Below are positions 8,830-15,258 of a stretch of DNA of 17,556 nucleotides, one piece after another. Source of the stretch: an uncultured Porphyromonadaceae bacterium. GTDB taxonomy: Bacteria; Bacteroidota; Bacteroidia; Bacteroidales; Muribaculaceae. The first letter of the stretch is position 1. Every line of letters begins with the position of its first letter. The DNA is taken from the NCBI GenBank assembly GCA_902495075.1, contig CABUVO010000050.1, positions 1 through 17,556 of the forward strand. The letters run 5' to 3'. The translations under genes and the position numbers were made by a program. The notes under the pieces are model-generated. The model saw only the letters and a list, made by a program, of their open reading frames with translations. It made no database searches and was not told where the DNA came from.

Positions 8830-8858
8830 ACTTAGTAATTTAGAGATAAGTTATTATT
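8675..8858. repeat. Inner inverted repeat, left arm (susC1 5' end)
   Basis: This segment is the reverse complement of 11919-12105 with about 11 mismatches and one 3-base gap by hand alignment. It covers 29 bases before the susC1 start and about 155 coding bases. The part matching 11946-12012 (8765-8831) is 67 bases with no mismatch, and another 23 bases upstream (8836-8858) are also perfect. Upstream of 8858 the two arms differ. It is a candidate recombination site for the recombinase encoded between the arms. Confidence 0.93.
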
Positions 8859-9115
8859 GTTTATTGTTAAAATTCACGAAATGTTTTGATTTCAGAGATG
8901 ATAGCTTTATCTGTTTCTTTGTGTGTATTTGGTGTTTAGTTAAACAATATGGTGTTCCTCTTTCAATTCCCGAAAAAGGAAACGCCAGATGATTTGTTGA
9001 GTCTAAAATGATAAAATATTCTCTGGTTAGCGCCAACAAGCTTACGGAAGCATTACAACCCCGAGAGCTCATATGTTTTTTTGTCACTTGTGGAAACCTT
9101 ACAGCCCCCGTTTGA

Positions 9116-9148
9116 TTTGTTAGAATTTCTATAACAAACTTAAATTTG
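9116..9148 (+). promoter_or_regulatory. Promoter reading toward the recombinase gene
   Basis: TTTG (9116-9119), a 21-base spacer and TAAATTTG (9141-9148) match the Bacteroides promoter consensus exactly. Transcription would start near 9155 and give a leader of about 170 bases before the ATG at 9327. It overlaps the oppositely directed susC1 promoter, and their -7 boxes are the two arms of one palindrome. Confidence 0.6.
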
Positions 9149-9159
9149 CACAAATTTAA
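9140..9159. repeat. Palindrome containing both -7 boxes
   Basis: TTAAATTTGCACAAATTTAA has two perfect nine-base arms around a two-base centre. Each arm contains a TAAATTTG -7 box, one for each strand. It could also be a binding site for a dimeric regulator or for the recombinase; the sequence does not decide. Confidence 0.75.
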
Positions 9160-9182
9160 TATTAACAATTCATATTTCCAAA
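9151..9182 (-). promoter_or_regulatory. Promoter reading toward susC1
   Basis: On the minus strand TTTG (9182-9179), exactly 20 bases, then TAAATTTG (9158-9151) form a full Bacteroides consensus promoter. The transcript would begin near 9144 and run about 315 bases to the susC1 start. The promoter sits inside the segment flanked by the inner inverted repeat, so inversion would point it at susC2 instead. Confidence 0.65.
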
Positions 9183-9326
9183 TTTTATTATGCTTTTTAA
9201 CATATCAGGAGTGTTTTTCTGTAAAAATATATTAAATGAGGAGTAAAAACGTCATAAATACAATTATTCACCGAGTTTGTTTCAAATTTTGTCAACAAAT
9301 TCTTTTCTTTTATTAATTTTTGAAAC

Positions 9327-10724
9327 ATGGTTATCAGTAAAGAATTATACAAAAAGGCTCAACGCCCGGATGGCAGTTGCCCTGTGACAATTTGTGTTTA
9401 TCACAATGGAAAAACAAGACGTATAAACACTTCCATATATATTATGGAATCATCTTGGAATCCATATGATGGCACAATAAAGGCTATAGCGAGTGATTAT
9501 AAACTTAAAAATGAGATCATTGAGTCATCCTACCGTCGGATATCCGGCAAAATACAAATGATGATTGATACTCTGCTTGATGAGAAACTGGATGATCTGT
9601 TGGCTGATTCGGGTTATCATGACGCGAGTCGTTTTCTGAATATTTCAGAAAATAACCCCGATAATGTATCTAAAGAAAAAGAAGGTGAAGTGTGTTTTCT
9701 GGATCTCATAGACAAAAAGGCTGCTTCATCAGTTTCACATAATACACGCCGAGGATACGAGGGGTTCCGACGTTACATTGAAAAACGGTTTGGATGCGGA
9801 CCGATGGCAAATCATATCAATCAGGATTTCACCAATCAATTTGTTGCGGCGATAGATTTGGATTACAAAGACAGCGAATCAATGCGTAGATATATGATAT
9901 CACGTTACAATGCCATCGTAAACTTTGGCAGGGATTCTGGATTAATACCCAAACGCTTAAAAATTGCCTTGCCTCCCTATTGCCTGTTGCCGGCTAACCG
10001 TAATCTATCGGGAGAAGAGATTTGCAACGTTTTCTCGGCATTTGTTGAGGCAATGAGTTTTGATCCGGATATTAAGAAAAAGGAAACGGAAGCATTGGGT
10101 ATTTTCGTGCTTGACATTGCGTTCCAAGGGCTTGCTCCTGTTGACCTGGCTAATTTAAAAGTAAAATCATTGAATTTTACAGTCATTCACGCTACAGATA
10201 AGAATCCACGAAGATATCTGGAAGATGAAGAATACCGGAAAATGTATGACGCTCCCCAAAATCAAATCAGAGCCGTGACTCTCTCAACAACACGAAAGAA
10301 AACGGGGAGACCGGTGCAGATTGTCGCATCTACCGTGGGAATCGAACGTTTCATAAGGAAATTGACAGTGGGGAAAAATATGGAGGACTATTTGCTCTCT
10401 TGCTTTGATCCGACATTTGATTATTCTCCTTCCCAAAGACAGAACCGCCTTGCCAATTATTTCAATATGATGGCAAGGAATTTAAATAAAGCACTTGGGA
10501 AATATTATCAAAGACATAATCTGGGTGAATGTCGCCGTGTGACATTCTATTTTGCGCGTCACGCATTCTGCAATCTTGTTGACAGTATGGACGTTCCGCG
10601 TCATATAATACAGAATATGGTTGGGCATAGAAGTTCTGTGTTGGAAACAAGCTACCTACGTCCCATCTCCCTATGGGAACAAGCAAAAATCTCGCACACA
10701 CTCCTTTCCCGCTATTTCATATAG
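9327..10724 (+). CDS. Tyrosine recombinase (putative DNA invertase)
   Basis: This encodes 465 residues. Residues 1-85 look like the Bacteroidetes arm-type DNA-binding domain (PF17293-like), about 120-215 like the SAM-like core-binding domain (PF13102-like), and 225-465 like the catalytic domain. Visible catalytic features are the beta-hairpin Lys (RKKTG, Lys325), the second Arg (YFARHAF, Arg411, with Tyr408 where the HxxR His would be, as is common in Bacteroides enzymes), His434 (MVGH) and nucleophile Tyr443 (ETSY). At the first Arg position the sequence reads FQGLAPVDLANL, with Gln267 where Arg is expected. The gene lies between two oppositely oriented susC genes with near-identical 5' ends, which is where Bacteroides invertase genes for surface-protein switches are found. 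It most likely inverts the segment that contains it. No integrative-element genes are nearby, so an integrase of a mobile element is less likely. Confidence 0.88.
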   Translation: MVISKELYKKAQRPDGSCPVTICVYHNGKTRRINTSIYIMESSWNPYDGTIKAIASDYKLKNEIIESSYRRISGKIQMMIDTLLDEKLDDLLADSGYHDASRFLNISENNPDNVSKEKEGEVCFLDLIDKKAASSVSHNTRRGYEGFRRYIEKRFGCGPMANHINQDFTNQFVAAIDLDYKDSESMRRYMISRYNAIVNFGRDSGLIPKRLKIALPPYCLLPANRNLSGEEICNVFSAFVEAMSFDPDIKKKETEALGIFVLDIAFQGLAPVDLANLKVKSLNFTVIHATDKNPRRYLEDEEYRKMYDAPQNQIRAVTLSTTRKKTGRPVQIVASTVGIERFIRKLTVGKNMEDYLLSCFDPTFDYSPSQRQNRLANYFNMMARNLNKALGKYYQRHNLGECRRVTFYFARHAFCNLVDSMDVPRHIIQNMVGHRSSVLETSYLRPISLWEQAKISHTLLSRYFI

Positions 10725-10754
10725 TAATTGTATATAATTCTCTTGATACAGAAA

Positions 10755-10783
10755 GCGCTGCAGGGTTATAAATCCCGCAGCGC
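10755..10783. terminator. Bidirectional terminator between recombinase and Rpn genes
   Basis: GCGCTGCAGGG (10755-10765) pairs with CCCGCAGCGC (10774-10783), with one bulged A and an eight-base A/T loop. It is centred in the 78-base gap between two convergent stop codons (10724 and 10803). The flanks are A/T-rich but without a perfect U-run on either side. It probably ends both transcripts. Confidence 0.65.
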
Positions 10784-10802
10784 CTATCATCTGCATTTTA
10801 TT

Positions 10803-11819
10803 TTACAAATTCATTGCTTTCAATTCTTTGGGAGACAAACCTGTAATCTCAGCTATGGCTTTTTCATCCAAACCCATTAATTTCATATTCTGGGCAACCC
10901 TTTTAAGTTCCTCCTTCTTCCCTTGTTCTATTCCCTCAGCCAATCCTTCGGCGTGTCCTTCCGCAAGACCTTTCTCCATACCTTCCGCAAGACCCTTCTC
11001 CATACCTTCCGCAAGACCTTTCTCCATACCTTCCGCAAGACCCTTTGCCATTCCTTGCGCCATTCCTTGCGCCATTCCTTTCGCCATTCCTTCTGCGTGT
11101 CCCTCTTCCGCTGTCTTGTTGAAGGCACTCAGCAAGACGCGGTAGCTGTTCAGCGAGGATTCGTAGACCCGTCTTTCATCACGGTCCATGGAGCCGACAT
11201 CCGCAACTACCTCGAAATCCGCCCACATGTCGCTCACTTCCTTGTATGGTATCTCTTTCAGTCTGTCCATGTTCTTAAGTATATAAATCCAACGTTCAAA
11301 ATTATCGTTACACTCCACCTCAAGCTTGTCCATGGCGTTGAGGTTTATAAATATCATACGGAATTTGTCAGAGAAAAGTTCATTCGTCTTCATGTCCATC
11401 AGCCCGATATCACGGCGAAGAAGCTTCTCCTCTTTGGTTATGTTGAACTCCATCAGCACTATGATGTAGACCGGAACCAGGCTGAAGCTCCAGTCGCGCC
11501 CGCGCTCACCCTGGGTCGCTATCAGCGATGACTCATAATAGATGCAACGATCCTTGAAGTTGCCTTCATCCTTGCGCTGCATCTCCACGATGAACTCCTC
11601 ACCGCTGTCAGACCGGCACAGGATATCGTAGAGGATGGTACGGTCATCGTATGAACGCGGCACACGCTCCTTGTCCATGAACTCCAGTTCCGTTATCTGA
11701 CGCTCTCCCTTTAGGATCTCGTTGAGGAAGGATATGAGGAATTTCTTTGTCTCCTCCCTTCCGAAGAGGTATTTGAAACCGAAGTCTGTGTGCGGATTGA
11801 TAAATCTTGCTGAGATCAT
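10803..11819 (-). CDS. Rpn family (PD-(D/E)XK nuclease / putative transposase) protein
   Basis: This encodes 338 residues. The N terminus (ARFINPHTDFGFKYLFG) and the core ILYDILCRSDSGEEFIVEMQ identify the PDDEXK_2/Rpn family (PF12784): Asp65, Glu79 and Gln81 fit the D...ExQ nuclease signature. Residues about 240-300 are tandem tetrapeptides of the form G-(M/L/H)-(A/E)-(K/Q/E), a low-complexity linker, followed by a short C-terminal helical module (LDEKAIAEITGLSPKELK). The E. coli relatives are DNA nucleases tied to recombination and, more recently, to phage defence with small inhibitory proteins made from an internal start. A similar function here is inference. It is transcribed alone from its own consensus promoter, converges on the recombinase gene and lies inside the putatively invertible segment. 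It is probably a passenger rather than part of the switch. Confidence 0.88.
   Translation of the reverse strand: MISARFINPHTDFGFKYLFGREETKKFLISFLNEILKGERQITELEFMDKERVPRSYDDRTILYDILCRSDSGEEFIVEMQRKDEGNFKDRCIYYESSLIATQGERGRDWSFSLVPVYIIVLMEFNITKEEKLLRRDIGLMDMKTNELFSDKFRMIFINLNAMDKLEVECNDNFERWIYILKNMDRLKEIPYKEVSDMWADFEVVADVGSMDRDERRVYESSLNSYRVLLSAFNKTAEEGHAEGMAKGMAQGMAQGMAKGLAEGMEKGLAEGMEKGLAEGMEKGLAEGHAEGLAEGIEQGKKEELKRVAQNMKLMGLDEKAIAEITGLSPKELKAMNL
10920..11102. repeat. In-frame 12/24-base tandem repeats in the Rpn gene
   Basis: Three 24-base units (10957-10980, 10981-11004, 11005-11028) differ by a single base, and a fourth begins at 11029. Next to them are three 12-base units (11053-11064, 11065-11076, 11077-11088). 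All periods are multiples of three and encode the GMEKGLAE and GMAQ repeats. Slippage would change linker length without a frameshift. Confidence 0.9.
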
Positions 11820-11838
11820 AATGCTATTAATTGATTTC

Positions 11839-11869
11839 CAAAGGTAATAATTTATTGTGAATTTTCAAA
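11839..11869 (-). promoter_or_regulatory. Promoter of the Rpn gene
   Basis: On the minus strand TTTG (11869-11866), 19 bases and TACCTTTG (11846-11839) match the Bacteroides consensus. The start point would be near 11832, leaving a leader of about a dozen bases before the ATG at 11819. It overlaps the candidate susC2 promoter on the other strand. Confidence 0.6.
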
Positions 11870-11884
11870 ATCGCATTCGATTTG
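11854..11884 (+). promoter_or_regulatory. Weak candidate promoter for susC2
   Basis: ATTG (11854-11857), 19 bases and TCGATTTG (11877-11884) each differ at one position from TTTG / TAnnTTTG. The leader would be about 57 bases. It is the best plus-strand candidate that I see in the 128-base gap and is clearly poorer than the one facing susC1. Confidence 0.35.
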
Positions 11885-11918
11885 TATCATCTTCATATCA
11901 TCTCCCGATTATTAACAA

Positions 11919-12105
11919 AATAATAACTTATCTCTAAATTATTACGTATGAGAAAATTGTTTTTAATCTTGATGACGCTGATGGCGTGCAGCTGGAGCCT
12001 GACGGCACAGACGTCGCACACCTATCACGGCACGGTTGTCGACAGAGCCAACAACGAGCCTCTGATCGGCGCCACAATCATGCCTGTCGGCGGAGGCCAC
12101 GGTGT
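11919..12105. repeat. Inner inverted repeat, right arm (susC2 5' end)
   Basis: This is the partner of 8675-8858. It begins with AATAATAACTTATCTCTAAA, 29 bases before the susC2 ATG, and ends in the codons for GGGHGV. The perfect 67-base core is 11946-12012. The three-base gap after the core adds one residue to susC2 (QTSHT against QTRT) and keeps the frame, so a crossover anywhere in the repeat gives an intact susC. Confidence 0.93.
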
Positions 12106-15100
12106 CGCCACCGATGCAGAAGGTAAGTTCACACTGAGAGCCCCTGCAACAGTTACAAAGGTGAGGGTCACCTATGTTGGTTATAAGGAGCAGACTGTAA
12201 CCCTTCAGAGCAACATGCAGATTTATCTGACAGCTACCTCCTCAAACCTTGATGATGTTGTTGTGGTTGCTTACGGTACAGCCAACAAGGAATCTTTGAC
12301 AGGTTCTGTAGCTGTCGTTGGATCAAAGGAAATTGAAGACCGTCCTGTAACTTCTGTTACTGCCGCTCTCGAAGGAAACGCCCCCGGCGTGCAGGTCAAT
12401 AACTCCACTGGCACACCTGGTTCCGCACCTTCAATCCGTATTCGTGGTTTCAGTTCTATCAATGGTGTGAACAGCCCTCTATATGTAGTTGACGGAATTC
12501 CTTTCGAAGGTTCTATCAATGATATCAACCCTGCTGATATTGAGTCAATGTCAGTTCTTAAGGATGCGGCTTCTTCCGCCCTCTACGGTAACCGCGGTGC
12601 CAATGGTGTCATCCTTATCAATACCAAACGCGCTAAAACAGCCGGCAAGGTAGATGTAACACTTCAGGTGCGTCAGGGTTTCAACAATCGTTCACTTCCT
12701 TTCTACGACAGACTTGATGCAAACCAGTGGATGCAGACTCAGTTTACTTCACAGGTAAACGGTGATACCAGATATTACGATATCTATGCCCCATATTTAG
12801 GTTACACACGTCAGGATCATCTTGATTACTATAGGAGTGGCGCATTTATCGAAGATTTTGCCCAAAACAATATATATGGTGTAGCAGATGACAAACTTTT
12901 CGATGAGAATGGTACATTTATCGGAGGTAATCCCCTCCCGGGCTATACCGACCTTGACTGGTGGAAAGCTATAGCACATACCGGCTACCGTCAGGAATAT
13001 AACGTGAATGCCTCAGGTGCAACAGATAAGTTCAACATATTCGCTTCATTCGGTTATCTTAAAGAAAACGGATATGTCATCGGTACAGACTTTGACCGAT
13101 TCAATGGCCGCCTGAATGCAAACTTCACTCCGACAAGCTACCTGCGCATGGGTATCAACCTTGCTGCCACACAGCAGGAATCAGAAACCGGTCAGGCTGA
13201 TGCTGACAATCTTTCCGCAATCAACAACCCGTTCCTCACACAAAGCACTGCGCCTATTTATCCCTATTATCTGCATAATGAAGACGGCTCAATCGTATAT
13301 GACGAAAAAACCGGAGAGCCGGTATGGAATACAGAGGGATATAACGAGGGAACAAACGTTGCATGGGAACAGCGTCTGAATCAGAATAGCTATAACAAGA
13401 CTGCTATCGACGGGTCTGCGTATGTAACAGCTGTGATTCCTTATGGTTTTGAACTAACCCTTCGCGGTCAGTTGTTCAGAAGCAAGACCAACATTCTTGA
13501 ATACAACAACAATATTGTTGGATCCCAAGCAGGAAGCGGTATGCTTACACGGGAGTTTGACGACAACCGCAGTCATACATTCATGCAACAGCTTACGTGG
13601 AGTCATGACTATGGTATGAACCATGTTGATGTGCTTCTTGACCATGAGAATTACAACGTATGTCAAAGATATGACTTTTTACGCAAGGCTGAGCAACAAA
13701 TTCCGGATCATATAGACCTCAACAACTTTGCAGTTCATGATTATAGTTCAGCCGGTTATTCACAGCTTCGTACAGAGTCTTATCTCGGACGTGCTCGTTA
13801 CAATTATGCACAAAAATATTTTGCGGAAGCATCAATCAGACGGGACGGAAGCTCTCGTTTCCACAAGGACAACCGTTGGGGTACATTCTGGAGCGTTGGT
13901 GCAAGCTGGGTTATCTCTAAGGAAAAGTTCATGCAATCTCTCAACTGGGTAAATTTCTTGAAACTACGTGCAGCTTATGGTTCTGTAGGTAATGACCAGT
14001 CTGCTCCTGTTTATGCTTCTTACAATTATTATGCATGGAGTTCATACGACGGAAGCACGGTCGTGACTCTTGCACCGGCTTTCCTTGGAACCAATAAGCT
14101 AAAATGGGAATCAACTAAAACTCTTGATGTCGCTCTCGAAGGCTCACTTTTCCATGACCGTCTGAATTTCAGCATCGGTTATTTCAACAAGCGCAATACT
14201 GACCTTCTTTTCAAAACTACTTTACCGAATTCAGTCGGTACTCTTGGCTCAGGTGCAAACCCGACAATCTGGCGCAACATCGCAACAATGCAGAATATCG
14301 GTTGGGAGCTTCAGTTTGGTGTTAACATCATCAGAAACAAAGATGTAAAATGGGATTTCAATATTGACGCAACATTCCTTAAGAATAAGATCGTCAAACT
14401 TCCCGATGGAAAAAATCTTCCTTCTCAGGGTTTGTTCCAAGGGAAGAGCCTGTATGAACACATGGAATTTGACTTTGCCGGTGTTGACCAGCTTACGGGT
14501 CAATCGGTTTACACAATTGATCCGCAGAGCCCCGACTTCATGTATTATGATAATGATGGCGCAATGCAGTATAACGAAGATACTTTCAATTCCTATGTTA
14601 ATGCTGCCAAGGCTGATGCTGCCGCAGGAGCGTCTGTTTTCATTGAAAAAGATGGGAAATATTATACAAGCAACACATCTTATGCAACCCGCAAGATTTG
14701 TGGCACATCGCTTCCGACCGTTTATGGTTCATTCGGAACGAACTTCTCATGGAAGGGCATCAATCTCGGTCTTCTCTTCACATACAGCCTTGGAGGCAAA
14801 ACTTACGACAGCAACTATCAGGGTCTGATGTCGGCATCGACTATTGCCCGTGCACTCCACAAGGATATCCTGAATTCATGGACAGCCGCTCCGGAGGGAA
14901 TGACAGAAGACAGTCCTAACCGAATTGATCCAAATGGAATTCCTCAGCTTAACTCGCAATTCTCATCTTACAACAATGCTTCAAGTTCACGTTGGCTGAC
15001 ATCAAGTAGCTATCTGACTTTGAAGAACGTGAATCTTTCCTACGACTTCCCGTCAAAATGGGTTAGAGCCATGAAGATGCAGAACCTGAATCTTGGAGTT

Positions 15101-15229
15101 TCAATAGACAACGTATTCATTGTTGCCAAGAGAAAAGGTATGAACCCGACTTATGGATTTGCAGGTGGTCAGGGAGAATACTATGTTCCGACCCGCACAG
15201 TATCTTTCCAGCTTAGCGTGAAGTTCTAA
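11948..15229 (+). CDS. SusC/RagA-type TonB-dependent outer-membrane importer 2
   Basis: This encodes 1093 residues. A signal peptide (1-20) is followed by a carboxypeptidase-regulatory-like domain (about 25-96), TonB-box region (DDVVVVAYG, 102-110), plug domain (about 115-228) with the SusC/RagA signature NPADIESMSVLKDAASSALYG, and a beta-barrel ending in F. It shares its first 22 residues and most of the next 30 with susC1, then diverges strongly, and it is 88 residues longer. It should form the channel for a ligand different from that of susC1. susD2 follows 29 bases later in the same operon. Its upstream region has only a degenerate promoter in this orientation, so it may be the low-expression partner of a switch. 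The start is set by the signal peptide and the repeat. Confidence 0.96.
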   Translation: MRKLFLILMTLMACSWSLTAQTSHTYHGTVVDRANNEPLIGATIMPVGGGHGVATDAEGKFTLRAPATVTKVRVTYVGYKEQTVTLQSNMQIYLTATSSNLDDVVVVAYGTANKESLTGSVAVVGSKEIEDRPVTSVTAALEGNAPGVQVNNSTGTPGSAPSIRIRGFSSINGVNSPLYVVDGIPFEGSINDINPADIESMSVLKDAASSALYGNRGANGVILINTKRAKTAGKVDVTLQVRQGFNNRSLPFYDRLDANQWMQTQFTSQVNGDTRYYDIYAPYLGYTRQDHLDYYRSGAFIEDFAQNNIYGVADDKLFDENGTFIGGNPLPGYTDLDWWKAIAHTGYRQEYNVNASGATDKFNIFASFGYLKENGYVIGTDFDRFNGRLNANFTPTSYLRMGINLAATQQESETGQADADNLSAINNPFLTQSTAPIYPYYLHNEDGSIVYDEKTGEPVWNTEGYNEGTNVAWEQRLNQNSYNKTAIDGSAYVTAVIPYGFELTLRGQLFRSKTNILEYNNNIVGSQAGSGMLTREFDDNRSHTFMQQLTWSHDYGMNHVDVLLDHENYNVCQRYDFLRKAEQQIPDHIDLNNFAVHDYSSAGYSQLRTESYLGRARYNYAQKYFAEASIRRDGSSRFHKDNRWGTFWSVGASWVISKEKFMQSLNWVNFLKLRAAYGSVGNDQSAPVYASYNYYAWSSYDGSTVVTLAPAFLGTNKLKWESTKTLDVALEGSLFHDRLNFSIGYFNKRNTDLLFKTTLPNSVGTLGSGANPTIWRNIATMQNIGWELQFGVNIIRNKDVKWDFNIDATFLKNKIVKLPDGKNLPSQGLFQGKSLYEHMEFDFAGVDQLTGQSVYTIDPQSPDFMYYDNDGAMQYNEDTFNSYVNAAKADAAAGASVFIEKDGKYYTSNTSYATRKICGTSLPTVYGSFGTNFSWKGINLGLLFTYSLGGKTYDSNYQGLMSASTIARALHKDILNSWTAAPEGMTEDSPNRIDPNGIPQLNSQFSSYNNASSSRWLTSSSYLTLKNVNLSYDFPSKWVRAMKMQNLNLGVSIDNVFIVAKRKGMNPTYGFAGGQGEYYVPTRTVSFQLSVKF

Positions 15230-15258
15230 TTTCTTGGACAAATAAAGAAAGAAACAAT

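Larger units (their letters stand above)
8859..9326. other. Intergenic control region between susC1 and the recombinase
   Basis: About 470 bases without a convincing gene. It holds the susC1-facing promoter (9182-9151), the recombinase-facing promoter (9116-9148), their shared palindrome, and about 285 bases of non-repeat susC1 leader. Within the leader there are small imperfect inverted repeats (around 9028-9060) but no recognisable riboswitch. A 104-codon open frame on the minus strand (9168-8854) starts inside the promoter, has no similarity that I recognise and is probably chance. Confidence 0.6.

Noticed and set aside
8854..9168. Open frame of 104 codons on the minus strand in the susC1 leader
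   Set aside because: It begins upstream of the predicted transcription start, overlaps the promoter and the repeat, and its translation resembles no protein that I know. It is most likely chance in A/T-rich DNA.
9327..10724. Recombinase as the integrase of a conjugative element or prophage
   Set aside because: No tRNA, mobilisation, relaxase or phage gene is in the window, and the gene lies inside an inverted repeat of susC 5' ends, which fits an invertase better.
10957..11088. Regularly spaced repeats that might suggest a CRISPR array
   Set aside because: The units are directly adjacent without spacers, have periods of 12 and 24 bases, and lie inside a coding frame.
10923..11531. 202-codon open frame on the plus strand opposite the Rpn gene, and a 66-codon minus-strand frame in the repeats
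   Set aside because: Both are carried by the 12/24-base repeats, which stay open in several frames. Their translations are simple repeats, whereas the Rpn frame has a recognisable nuclease domain.
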